From Pirellulaceae bacterium (GTDB lineage: Bacteria > Planctomycetota > Planctomycetia > Pirellulales > Pirellulaceae), in assembly GCA_019636385.1 (NCBI GenBank), contig JAHBXT010000001.1, positions 310,001 through 374,000 on the forward strand: a stretch of DNA of 64,000 nt. The letters run 5' to 3'. A program made the position numbers and the translations under genes. Positions 53,141-61,674 of the stretch are shown one piece after another; position 1 is the first letter of the stretch; each line of letters begins with the position of its first letter. The notes beneath the pieces were generated by a model. It was given only the letters and a program-made list of their open reading frames with translations, did not search any database and was not told where the DNA came from.

Positions 53141-53761
53141 CTACGAATTCTTAATCAGTTCCAGCGCCGCTTTAGTGACCAGCATCCGACGCGGGCGAAG
53201 CACAGCCAAAGCGTTCAAATCCGCCACCGGAGCCACACCCACTCCCGGAACATTGCGAGCACTCAGATACACATTGGTCAAGTAGCCATCAGTCGCCACA
53301 ATGGTCGACATGCCGGCCAACCCCAGCGCCTTGAGCGTGGCAGCAAACTCCTTGGTCTTCGGAGCTGACATATCCAACTTGTCGACCACCACCAGCTCAC
53401 CGTCGTGAATCTTGCTAGCGATCGCCATCCGCGTGGCAGCTCGAATCGCCTTCTTAGGCATACGATAGTAAAACGATCGCGGCCGGAGCTGCATAGCATG
53501 ACCACCACCGCGACGCTGCGGCGCCCGACGGCTACCCACGCGAGCGTTACCCGTCCCCTTTTGACGATACAGCTTGCGCGTCGACCCAGAAACCTCGCCG
53601 CGAGCCTTGGTTTTCTTGGTACCCTGGCGCTGATTGGCCAGATACATTACAACCGCATCGTGCAAGAGCTGCTTACTGATCTTGGGCGCAATCGAAGCCG
53701 GATCAACCTCGACCTGACCGACCTGCGCGCCCTTCTGATCATAAACTGGCAAAGTAACCAT
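53141..53761 (-). CDS. rplD: 50S ribosomal protein L4
   Basis: This 206-residue L4 has the extended-loop block KLYRQKGTGNARVGSRRAPQ, which reaches the exit tunnel, and RGGGHAMQLRPRSFYYRMPK. In other bacteria L4 represses the S10 operon through its leader. The C-terminal block VAPVADLNALAVLRPRRMLV is normal. Confidence 0.97.
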   Translation of the reverse strand: MVTLPVYDQKGAQVGQVEVDPASIAPKISKQLLHDAVVMYLANQRQGTKKTKARGEVSGSTRKLYRQKGTGNARVGSRRAPQRRGGGHAMQLRPRSFYYRMPKKAIRAATRMAIASKIHDGELVVVDKLDMSAPKTKEFAATLKALGLAGMSTIVATDGYLTNVYLSARNVPGVGVAPVADLNALAVLRPRRMLVTKAALELIKNS

Positions 53762-53784
53762 ATTAACCGCCTAACCCTGATCGC

Positions 53785-54474
53785 CTAACCAACCTTATTC
53801 GTTTCCTTGACAACCACATACGCGCCCTTTGGGCCCGGCACAGCGCCGCAAACTAACAGCAAATTGTTCTCAGCATCGACCTTGACAACCTTCAAGTTTC
53901 GAGCCGTCGACCGCGCGGCCCCGTACTGCCCAGCCATCTTCTTACCCTTAAAGGTACGGCCGGGATAAGTATTCATACTCGTACCACCCGGATGGCGGTG
54001 ACACTTCTTAACACCGTGCGTAGCACGCTGACCAGCAAAATTATGTCGCTTCATGACGCCCGAATAGCCTCGACCACGGGTCGTCCCAATAACATCCACC
54101 GCCTTGACGCCTTCCAGCACAGCGGCAGTTACCGTTCCGCCAACCTGCAACTCGGTCGCACCGCGCAACTCGCGAACAAACCGCTGAGGCTCACAATCGG
54201 CCTTGGATGATGCTGCCACGCCACCAACAGCCGTAACTCGAGCACTACGCTTGCTGCTAATAGCAGCCACATGACCTCGCTCAGAACGACTACTTAGCCT
54301 GCGAGGCTTATCGGAAAACCCGAGCTGAACCGCTTCATAGCCATCGCGATCAACGGTGCGCACCTGAAGAACATGGCAGGGACCAACCTCAAGAACAGTA
54401 ACCGGAACGGCGGTGCCGTCTTCCTGGAAAATCTGCGTTGTGCCGACCTTACGGCCGAGTATGCCCTTAGCCAT
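53785..54474 (-). CDS. rplC: 50S ribosomal protein L3
   Basis: This 229-residue L3 starts MAKGILGRKVGTTQIFQEDG and has TRGRGYSGVMKRHNFAGQRA and HRHPGGTSMNTYPGRTFKGK. It contacts the peptidyl-transferase centre. The 202-base gap to rpsJ upstream is wide for an S10 operon and shows only a small hairpin (GGACC-ACC-GGTCC). Confidence 0.98.
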   Translation of the reverse strand: MAKGILGRKVGTTQIFQEDGTAVPVTVLEVGPCHVLQVRTVDRDGYEAVQLGFSDKPRRLSSRSERGHVAAISSKRSARVTAVGGVAASSKADCEPQRFVRELRGATELQVGGTVTAAVLEGVKAVDVIGTTRGRGYSGVMKRHNFAGQRATHGVKKCHRHPGGTSMNTYPGRTFKGKKMAGQYGAARSTARNLKVVKVDAENNLLLVCGAVPGPKGAYVVVKETNKVG

Positions 54475-54676
54475 CTTTCACTTCCCGTCGAACGCTTGCC
54501 AGCCAGGACCAAGGACCACCGGTCCCCGTTACCCGACTAACTTCCGCCACATAGGTAAACTCGTGATAGAAACAAACTTCTGTAACTTCAACCTTCCCAA
54601 CCGAACTCAATCAATAACCCGACCAGCATTCACCCAATCGATAGGCAGCCGCAAGACGAAACCAGCCACCCCTCGA

Positions 54677-55003
54677 CTAGCGAGCGGTCGCCTTAATCTT
54701 GATATCAACACCCGCGGGCAAACTCAGCTTGTTTAGAGCCTCGATGGTCTTGGCCGTAGCCTGACGAATGTCGATCAGGCGCTTGTGCGTCCGGATTTCA
54801 AACTGCTGCCGAGCCTTCTTGTCAATGTGAGGGCCAGACAGAACCGTGTATCGCTCAATTCGCGTTGGCAGCGGAATAGGCCCGTGAACTTCGGAGTGAG
54901 TTCGCTTGGCCGTATCCACGATTTCTGCGGCACTTTGATCCAGTACCGTGTGATCGTAAGCTTCCATACGGATGCGGATAACTTCATGCGAACTAGACGA
55001 CAC
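54677..55003 (-). CDS. rpsJ: 30S ribosomal protein S10
   Basis: This 108-residue S10 starts with GTG, with AGGGG seven bases upstream. Its core is [20 protein letters not shown] and [20 protein letters not shown], ending in the usual [20 protein letters not shown]. It is the first gene of the ribosomal block. Elongation-factor and rpsL/rpsG genes, often upstream, are absent; a divergent oxidoreductase follows. Confidence 0.97.
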   Translation of the reverse strand: MSSSSHEVIRIRMEAYDHTVLDQSAAEIVDTAKRTHSEVHGPIPLPTRIERYTVLSGPHIDKKARQQFEIRTHKRLIDIRQATAKTIEALNKLSLPAGVDIKIKATAR

Positions 55004-55347
55004 GTTCGGCCCCTATATCATTTGCCTGTGGAACGCAACGACACAAATCTGGACGTTTCCCTAACCCAATAGCGCACCCTCACGGGCGCAGCCTGCAGCA
55101 GGGAAGGGAGTGAGTTTACGAGTCGATCCTGGGATCGTCAACTGCAAATCGACCGCCGCATTTTACAAATTTCTCCCGGCTCCAGTGGCGTTACTCACAG
55201 ATCCTCGGAACATGCTCGCCCACAGCGATTTCCGACTTAAAAATCGTCAGAATTCCTCCTTCCTGTCGGCACACTCCCTAAAGTCTATCGGATAGAATCA
55301 TGGCAGATCCCATCCCCGCCGACTGCCAATGAACGAGGGCTGTTTTG
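55004..55347. other. Divergent region between the ribosomal block and an oxidoreductase gene
   Basis: This 344-base region contains no gene. It contains a candidate rpsJ promoter with a palindrome in the spacer (55113-55141) on the minus strand. On the plus strand a -10-like TAGAAT (55293-55298) lies next to the palindrome CTATC-G-GATAG (55285-55295). Confidence 0.6.
55113..55141 (-). promoter_or_regulatory. Candidate S10-cluster promoter with palindrome in the spacer
   Basis: On the minus strand TTGACG (55141-55136), a 17-base spacer and TAAACT (55118-55113) fit a sigma70-type promoter. The inverted repeat CGATCC-TG-GGATCG (55124-55137) fills most of the spacer. The leader to rpsJ would be about 100 bases. 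Confidence 0.5.
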
Positions 55348-56610
55348 ATGTCCAGACATATTTCCAGGCGCTCTGCAATTCAGCAGGTCGCAATTTGGGG
55401 CGGTGCCGCTGGTGTGGCTACCCAGTTGCTACCCACCAACCGCATTCTTGGTTCTAATGATCGCATTGGCGTGGGAATGATTGGCGTTCGCAATCAAGGA
55501 AGCGGCAATTTGAAGCGGTTTCAGCAGGCTGGTGCCGATATCGTGGCCATTTGCGATGTGGACTCTGCTGTGGCTGCAGCAGCCACGAAACTGGTCAAAG
55601 GGCCGGCCCCCAAGCTACTGAGCGACTACCGAAAACTACTGGACGATCCAGCCATCGACGCCGTGGTGATCACCGTGCCCGATCACTGGCATGCGTTGAT
55701 GACCATTCATGCTTGCCAAGCGGGCAAAGATGTATATTGCGAAAAGCCCCTGACGCTAACCATCGCTGAAGGACGGAAGATGGTGGCTGCGGCTCGGACC
55801 CATCAACGCATCGTACAGACCGGTTCCCAGCAGCGATCATCCAGTGAGTTTTGGCGGGCCTGCATGTTGGTTCGCAACGGCCACATCGGAACAGTCGCAG
55901 AAGTTCGCGTTGGCCTTCCGGGCTGTAATCATCCGGGTCCCTTGGGGCTGGATAGCTTGCCGCCACCCGAGTTAGATTATGAACGCTGGCTGGGGCCGGC
56001 GCCCCAACGCCCCTACAACAGCCTACGCGTTCACTACAATTTTCGCTTTTGGTGGGATTACTCCGGCGGGCAGATGACCAACTTCGGCGCGCACCATTTG
56101 GATATTGCTCAGTGGGCGTTGGGCATGGATGACAGCGGGCCGGTTGCCGTGGATGGTGTAGCGGGCTTTCATCCCGAGCGGGTGCATGAAGTCACTGAGT
56201 CGATTCGGCTGACCTATGCTTATGCCAATGGCGTCAGGCTGATCTGCGGCCAAGGACAAAAAGATATTCAATCCGGAATTCGATTCATCGGAACTCGGGG
56301 GGAAATCTACGTCAATCGCGGTAAGCTCAGAACCAATCCTGAAGACCTGACAACGCTACCGCTGGATGACCAGCCGGTCCAGTTGTACTCGAGCCACGAT
56401 CATACGCGAAATTTCTTAGAGTGCATGCGCAGTCGCCAACTGCCGATATGCGATGTGGAAATTGGCCACCGCTCAGCCACCGTATGCCACCTGGGTAACA
56501 TCGTGGCGCGGCTAGGTCGTGGTGTGCAGTGGGATCCGGCTTCCGAAACGATTGTTGGCGACGCAGACGCTCAAGCCATGACCGACCGCCCCTACCGCGT
56601 AGGGTATTGA
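55348..56610 (+). CDS. Gfo/Idh/MocA-family oxidoreductase with Tat-like leader
   Basis: This 420-residue NAD(P)-dependent oxidoreductase starts MSRHISRRSAIQQVAIWGGA, a twin-arginine-type leader. The Rossmann start is IGVGMIGVRNQGSGNLKRFQ (GxxGxG-like), and the sugar-side motif CEKPLTL follows. The second domain has WWDYSGGQMTNFGAHHLDIA, with the family catalytic His. Family members oxidise sugars, inositols or related alcohols; the substrate here is unknown. GAGGG lies upstream of the ATG. Confidence 0.92.
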   Translation: MSRHISRRSAIQQVAIWGGAAGVATQLLPTNRILGSNDRIGVGMIGVRNQGSGNLKRFQQAGADIVAICDVDSAVAAAATKLVKGPAPKLLSDYRKLLDDPAIDAVVITVPDHWHALMTIHACQAGKDVYCEKPLTLTIAEGRKMVAAARTHQRIVQTGSQQRSSSEFWRACMLVRNGHIGTVAEVRVGLPGCNHPGPLGLDSLPPPELDYERWLGPAPQRPYNSLRVHYNFRFWWDYSGGQMTNFGAHHLDIAQWALGMDDSGPVAVDGVAGFHPERVHEVTESIRLTYAYANGVRLICGQGQKDIQSGIRFIGTRGEIYVNRGKLRTNPEDLTTLPLDDQPVQLYSSHDHTRNFLECMRSRQLPICDVEIGHRSATVCHLGNIVARLGRGVQWDPASETIVGDADAQAMTDRPYRVGY

Positions 56611-56676
56611 TTTGGTATTGGTTTCAAAGCGCAGCTGCCCGTAAGTATGTGCCAATCCACACGAGATGATTTAAAA

Positions 56677-58290
56677 ATGTCCGACAAGGCTCAACCGTCG
56701 AAGTCGTTTTTTCGTCGCTTTCTGATACCCATCGTATTGATCGATACGCTGATCGTAATCGAGATCATCAACTGGTCGACCAACATCACCAGCGAAGTGC
56801 TGATGCCACAGTTTGGCGCTGCGGCCCAGACGGTGTTGGGGCGAATGGTCGCCTTCTTGTTCGGAGGTCTGCTACTGTTGTGGCTGTTGTTCACACGACA
56901 GGTTGGCCGCAAGCCAAAGGCGATTGTCTTTGGCTGTGTAGCGCTGATTGCGGCGGGGTTAGCGGCCAGCATTCGCACGATTGAAAACACGGGCGACAAC
57001 GGCATGGTGATCCACTATCGCTGGCAACCCACACCAGAACAACGATTGGCTAGTTATCAGCGGTCCGCAAGTAAGGAATCACCGCCGGCGATACCTCTGG
57101 ACCCCAGCGCTCCACAGATGACCAACTTTCTGGGACCGGCCCGCGATGGCATTATACCTGGGCGACTGCTCAATAGTAACTTGAGTCAAACCGCGCCGCG
57201 CGAGCTGTGGCGCCGACCCATGGGAGGTGGCTATGCGGCGTGCGTACTGGCGGGCGGCGTGGCGGTGACGATCGATCAGCGCGGCGAAGAAGAGGTTGTT
57301 GTCGCACTTGATTTGAAGACCGGTCAAGATCGATGGACACGGGGTTATGCCGGTCACTTCATCGAGTCCATGGGAGGCAACGGACCGCGGGCAACTCCAA
57401 CCATCGCCGGGGACGAAGTGTTTGCGCTCGGAGCCAGCGGCCTGCTGGTGGCTTTGGATTTGGCCACAGGCAACGAGAAGTGGAAGACCAATATTCTCGA
57501 AGACGCCGGCGCTCAGAACATCAAATGGGGAATGTGCGGCGCTCCACTGGTCACTGCCGATAAAGTTATCGTCAACCCAGGCGGAGCGAAAGATTCGGGA
57601 TTAGTTGCCTACGATCGCGCCACGGGACAGAAGCGTTGGAGCGGCGGAGGCAGCGAAGCCGGCTACGCCAGTCCCGTGTTAGGCACCATACACGGAAGCC
57701 AGCAAGTGGTCATCTTTGATGCTGTTGGCGTGGCTGGGCATGATCTTGAAAACGGCGCAGAACTGTGGCGATTTTCGTTTCCAACGTTCAACGGTATCAA
57801 CTGCGGCCAGCCATTGGTCTTGCCCGACAATCGCGTGTTCATCTCCGCAGGTTATGACGCGGGAAGCGTCCTCCTGCAAATCGGCCATGAGGGAGACCAG
57901 TGGACGGTAGCTCCGGTGTGGCGCAGCAAGCGACTGAAGTGCAAAATGGGAACCGTCATCGTGCATGAAGGTTTTGCCTATGGGCTGGACGACGGCATTT
58001 TGTGCTGCGTGGATATGAACAACGGCGAGCGGAAATGGAAGTCGGGTCGCTACGGCCATGGGCAAATTTTGCTTCGTGGCACGACGTTGGTGATTCAGGC
58101 CGAGTCCGGGGACTTGGTGCTGGTAGCGGCTGAGCCAGAACGCCATCGAGAGCTGGCCAAGATACCGATGTTGCCAGGTGGAAAGACGTGGAATGCACCG
58201 GCGCTGGCAGACAACCTGCTCTTGCTACGCAATCACTTTGAGGCTGTACTCTTGGAAATGCCGGTGGCCGAACAGGCGGAACCACTCTAG
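56677..58290 (+). CDS. PQQ-like beta-propeller membrane protein
   Basis: This 537-residue protein has two N-terminal membrane segments (FLIPIVLIDTLIVIEIINWS; MVAFLFGGLLLLWLLF) plus a third (AIVFGCVALIAAGLAAS), then a pyrrolo-quinoline-quinone-type propeller. Repeats include VVALDLKTGQDRWTRGYAGH, VALDLATGNEKWKTNILEDA, VAYDRATGQKRWSGGGSEAG and CVDMNNGERKWKSGRYGHG. No cofactor is required for this repeat type. The role may be BamB-like or in sugar-related surface processes; it is not known. ATG 56677 is preferred over 56647. It follows the oxidoreductase gene in the same direction. Confidence 0.88.
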   Translation: MSDKAQPSKSFFRRFLIPIVLIDTLIVIEIINWSTNITSEVLMPQFGAAAQTVLGRMVAFLFGGLLLLWLLFTRQVGRKPKAIVFGCVALIAAGLAASIRTIENTGDNGMVIHYRWQPTPEQRLASYQRSASKESPPAIPLDPSAPQMTNFLGPARDGIIPGRLLNSNLSQTAPRELWRRPMGGGYAACVLAGGVAVTIDQRGEEEVVVALDLKTGQDRWTRGYAGHFIESMGGNGPRATPTIAGDEVFALGASGLLVALDLATGNEKWKTNILEDAGAQNIKWGMCGAPLVTADKVIVNPGGAKDSGLVAYDRATGQKRWSGGGSEAGYASPVLGTIHGSQQVVIFDAVGVAGHDLENGAELWRFSFPTFNGINCGQPLVLPDNRVFISAGYDAGSVLLQIGHEGDQWTVAPVWRSKRLKCKMGTVIVHEGFAYGLDDGILCCVDMNNGERKWKSGRYGHGQILLRGTTLVIQAESGDLVLVAAEPERHRELAKIPMLPGGKTWNAPALADNLLLLRNHFEAVLLEMPVAEQAEPL

Positions 58291-58339
58291 CCCCGATCTG
58301 CGCTGATGGTGGGCCATCGCAAGTCGTACTTATCGCCAG

Positions 58340-58354
58340 GGACGCTTGGCGTCC
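58340..58354. terminator. Hairpin between convergent genes
   Basis: GGACGC-TTG-GCGTCC (58340-58354) is a perfect 6-3-6 GC-rich hairpin between the propeller-gene stop and the LptE-like stop. No T-tract is present on either strand. It may end transcription with Rho or be incidental. Confidence 0.3.
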
Positions 58355-58459
58355 ACTGCACCTAGCCAGGGGGCAATTTCTTGACGACGACCGCAACCTG
58401 CTAGTCCCAGCCGTCCCAGCCCACAAATCCGAGAACGTTTGCAAATGAGCCCGCGGCAC

Positions 58460-59032
58460 TTACCAGCGAGACTCCATTTGGCTAACGATTTGCTCGGCCA
58501 GTTGTTCTACGGCCTGATGGTGCGCGGTCCCCATGCTTTGGCCGCCTTCAGGAACAAAATTTGCGCCTTGGATGAAGTAAAAAGCCAATTCGCCAGCAGG
58601 CACAAATCGATTGGTCAGCAGCAGATTGCCGCGTCGATCAGTCCAAGTCAGCTCGACGCTGACAGTCGAATTGAGCACTCGTGGCTCGTCAAATGCATTC
58701 TCAGCAACCACGCGTTTGGCTTGATTGGAAACGCGACAGGTGAGCGTGCTATCCGCATTGGGATCGGCCACTACTTTGTAGGGTGTGCGCAGCTCGATCG
58801 ATCGAATGAGCGCTTCGGTCAATTGTCCGCCTATCTCGTGGCGAAACGTGTCGTTGCGAACCATGGGCACGTGGATCGTCCGAATATTGGGCTGATACAG
58901 CGACGCCGTACCAAATTGGTAAGTAGCGCAACCGCACAGGCCCCCCAGTGCAAGTGTCAAAGCGGCACTAAGGCTCCACGGCGCAAGCACCAGATAGGCG
59001 GCGAACCAAGTCAGGCTACTGAGTTGCTTCAA
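58460..59032 (-). CDS. LptE-like lipoprotein (LPS assembly)
   Basis: This 190-residue protein is read as an LptE-family lipoprotein, which with LptD inserts LPS into the outer membrane. The leader ends in a lipobox (LGGLCGCATYQFG), and the mature part has QPNIRTIHVPMVRNDTFRHE and a C-terminal helix (HHQAVEQLAEQIVSQMESRW), as in this family. The start is TTG, with TGGAG 11 bases upstream; no better start gives a signal peptide. It overlaps the BamD-like gene by 17 bases. A match to LptE is inferred from layout and context. Confidence 0.8.
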   Translation of the reverse strand: MKQLSSLTWFAAYLVLAPWSLSAALTLALGGLCGCATYQFGTASLYQPNIRTIHVPMVRNDTFRHEIGGQLTEALIRSIELRTPYKVVADPNADSTLTCRVSNQAKRVVAENAFDEPRVLNSTVSVELTWTDRRGNLLLTNRFVPAGELAFYFIQGANFVPEGGQSMGTAHHQAVEQLAEQIVSQMESRW

Positions 59033-60302
59033 CGTCAGGTTTACTCCAGGTACGATCGTCGGCGTCGGCCCGTAACAATTTGATCAGCGGTGTGAATCGT
59101 TGAGGAGGTCGATCGGGTTTACCATTCAGTTCCGCCAGTTTCTCACGAGCCTGCTCGGCAAACGGCGTGTCTGGGTAATCGTCCAGCAACTGCTGCAAGT
59201 ACATTCGCGCCGACCGGTTTTCGCCTTGCAGGAAGCGATATTCAGCGCTGCGCCACTGTCGCTCGGCCATTAAGTAATTGATCTTGACCATGGCTTCGCG
59301 CAGTTCCAACTGCCTTTCGTTGGCCTCTTGAGGAAACAGACGCACAATCGCCTTGGCACGCTTGTCGGCTTCGATCAGCGGCGAGTCGGAGTACTCGGGG
59401 CCCATGTAGGACAGCAACAGGCTCTGCAATTCAAGATATTGAGCTTTGAACTGATGCGGACTGTCAGGGTAGGTCATCCGCAACTCGCCGAAAGTTGCTG
59501 CCGCCGATTCGTAGTCCTCTTTCTCAAAGTAGTTGGTCGCCAGTCGCATCGTCGCGTCGTCGCTCACCTTGCCGATGGGGTTGTCCAGTCGCAGGTTTTC
59601 CAGAACGCGTTTACCGTGGCCCGCAGTATCGTTCCACGGCCGCTTGTTATCGGTGAAATTCACTACCACAAATGGCTTGGGATCGGCAGCATTGTATTTC
59701 AGCCAGTAGTCGGCAATCTCAAAGCGTCTAGCGTCGATCTGATCCAAATAGGGATTGCGCGGATATTCCTTGACCAGTTTGGCGTAGGTGTGTTCGGCTC
59801 GGTAATAATCTTCTGCGAAGAATTGGCACTCGGCTTGCATGAGCAGGGCGTCCTGTTCGAGCTGCGAACTTTGCCAGTTTTGGGCAGCCTTCTTGTAGTG
59901 GGTCGCAGCGGCGAGAAATGCGTCACGACGTTGCCTGCCCGTCAACTCCTTGGCAGCAGCAAACGCTTGGTTGCCTTCATCGTACGCCTTGCGTGCGGCC
60001 TCAATATCTTTGCGCGATTTGCTTGTCAGGCCAAATCGATTCAGCAGTTTGACCGAGCTGCCCTCTTCGGCCGTTTTGCCTTCAGGGCGAAAAATGCCAT
60101 CGCCATATTGGCCACCAATCGCGCGCTTGGTTGCATCGTAGTCACGGTCAGCTTTGTTCCATGAAGTCAATGTGCTACAACCGGCTAGCGGGCCAAACAT
60201 TGCTACAGCAGTAAAAATACAATGCCGTAGACGCTGCCCCCGAGTTGCCATCGCGGTCAGTGCATCGCTTGGATACTGCATTGGCTGGCAGCAATCATTC
60301 AT
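59016..60302 (-). CDS. BamD/YfiO-like TPR lipoprotein
   Basis: This 428-residue protein is built of tetratricopeptide-like helices and looks like the outer-membrane assembly lipoprotein BamD, but is longer than the typical 245. The lipobox is PLAGCSTL at about residue 42, so the n-region is long; the ATG at 60302 has GGAG eight bases upstream and overlaps the recO stop (ATGA). Helical repeats: YYRAEHTYAKLVKEYPRNPY, YESAAATFGELRMTYPDSPH and SARMYLQQLLDDYPDTPFAE. A block of about 50 residues after the lipobox (ATKRAIGGQYGDGIFRPEGK) is extra. It is placed between recO and the LptE-like gene. Confidence 0.85.
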   Translation of the reverse strand: MNDCCQPMQYPSDALTAMATRGQRLRHCIFTAVAMFGPLAGCSTLTSWNKADRDYDATKRAIGGQYGDGIFRPEGKTAEEGSSVKLLNRFGLTSKSRKDIEAARKAYDEGNQAFAAAKELTGRQRRDAFLAAATHYKKAAQNWQSSQLEQDALLMQAECQFFAEDYYRAEHTYAKLVKEYPRNPYLDQIDARRFEIADYWLKYNAADPKPFVVVNFTDNKRPWNDTAGHGKRVLENLRLDNPIGKVSDDATMRLATNYFEKEDYESAAATFGELRMTYPDSPHQFKAQYLELQSLLLSYMGPEYSDSPLIEADKRAKAIVRLFPQEANERQLELREAMVKINYLMAERQWRSAEYRFLQGENRSARMYLQQLLDDYPDTPFAEQAREKLAELNGKPDRPPQRFTPLIKLLRADADDRTWSKPDVEATQ

Positions 60303-61051
60303 CGCCCCAGCTCCTCTAGGTAGGCGTGGAGTTTCAATTTCTGATCCAACAAACAGGTCAATGTTTTAACCATCATGGCTCGCACCGCAGCAGGCGCTGG
60401 GCAATGATAGGTTTTTAAAGGAATGGATTGCCATGCAGGGTGACCAAACTGTTCTACGAAATTCCGGGTCGCTTGTGGTAGACGCATGAGTTGTCGTTTT
60501 CCGACGGAGCAGGCTGAACATAGTGTGCCGCCGGCCGCCACACCATACAGAATCCCATCGTCTTCCGGCAAATCGTCTCCACATTCTGTGCAACGTCGTA
60601 GTTCGGGCAACTGTCCAATCAAGCGCAGCAGTTGTAACTCAAAGCGGAGTACCGTACCGCGCACATCATGCTCCGGGTTTTCCAACTGCAACAGCGAGTC
60701 CGACAGCAACTCGAATAGCTCTGGCTGAGGTACTCCTTCACTAATGAATTTTTCCATCAGTTCAGCCAGGTAATATCCGCAATACAGTCGCAACAACTGG
60801 CCGTCCACTGTACGAAACCTGCGCTGCAACTTCGCTTCAGTTAGTAAGTTCAGCGCTTCACCGGGTTTAGCAATGAACACTACGCGACAGAAAGAAAGCA
60901 GGTCAAGAGCAGCTTCAAACGGGCTGCGCGGGCGGCGGGCCCCTTTTGCTAGAAATGAGATTTTGCCAAAATCTCGGGTGTACGACGAGCCGATTAGACT
61001 GGTCTCGCTCCACGGGTGCAGCCTCAGCACAATGGCATCGGTTTTCTCCAT
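60299..61051 (-). CDS. recO: DNA repair protein RecO
   Basis: This 250-residue RecO helps load RecA on gapped DNA with RecF and RecR. The N-terminal OB fold starts MEKTDAIVLRLHPWSETSLI; the middle helical domain and zinc finger (RRCTECGDDLPEDDG...CSACSVG) follow the family. ATG 61051 is used; the frame extends to 61231, but that would overlap spoVG. It overlaps the BamD-like gene by four bases. Confidence 0.95.
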   Translation of the reverse strand: MEKTDAIVLRLHPWSETSLIGSSYTRDFGKISFLAKGARRPRSPFEAALDLLSFCRVVFIAKPGEALNLLTEAKLQRRFRTVDGQLLRLYCGYYLAELMEKFISEGVPQPELFELLSDSLLQLENPEHDVRGTVLRFELQLLRLIGQLPELRRCTECGDDLPEDDGILYGVAAGGTLCSACSVGKRQLMRLPQATRNFVEQFGHPAWQSIPLKTYHCPAPAAVRAMMVKTLTCLLDQKLKLHAYLEELGR

Positions 61052-61070
61052 GGGTGTGATAAGTCGAAAA

Positions 61071-61568
61071 CTAGGCGTCTTCTGTCTTACGTTGCTTGGC
61101 GTAGTCCATGTGCGGTGCTGGCACGTCGCGGCGAACGGTCTCCGACTCTGATTCGTACGCATCGTCGTAGCGCGACACGTAACCGGGCAGTTTGGCCCGC
61201 TCCAGTTCCAAGCGGTACTCTTCGACCACATGCTTTTGAATCATGTCGCGACAGGCTTGATTGATGGGATGAGCTACATCAGCGTAGAGTTTGTTGGGCG
61301 TGTCATCTTCGCGTATGTCGCGCTGTTGCTCTCTTGCGCGCGAGCCGCAGTTGTTGCAGTAGTTACTGCGAATGTGATTCTTGTTGCCGCAGCGTGGGCA
61401 GCGATGAGTGAGCTTGCGGCTAGGCATGGCCACAAACGGCCCGTGAGTACCCTCGATGATCTTTAGATCCCGGACCACGAAGCATCCGTCGAAGGTGATG
61501 GAACAGAAGGCGCGAAGACGATCCTCGGATTCTTCCATGAGCTTAATTCGTACTTCGGTAATCTCCAT
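61071..61568 (-). CDS. spoVG: SpoVG-family protein with an inserted zinc ribbon
   Basis: This 165-residue SpoVG-type regulator (RNA/DNA-binding in firmicutes) starts [20 protein letters not shown] and has [20 protein letters not shown], then [20 protein letters not shown]. Between the two halves about 35 residues are inserted with the four-Cys zinc ribbon [21 protein letters not shown]-terminal charged tail follows. ATG 61568 has GGGAG eight bases upstream, better than GTG 61577. SpoVG here neighbours recO and ispE; ispE-spoVG proximity is also known in firmicutes. Confidence 0.92.
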   Translation of the reverse strand: MEITEVRIKLMEESEDRLRAFCSITFDGCFVVRDLKIIEGTHGPFVAMPSRKLTHRCPRCGNKNHIRSNYCNNCGSRAREQQRDIREDDTPNKLYADVAHPINQACRDMIQKHVVEEYRLELERAKLPGYVSRYDDAYESESETVRRDVPAPHMDYAKQRKTEDA

Positions 61569-61674
61569 GTCGGACACTCCCTTACTGTGATGCCGAATCT
61601 GCGTTTGTGCTGAGATATCCGTCCCGGCGCAGTGTCAAGGACCTCATCCTCAGCCGCTTTTTGTAACACTCCGT

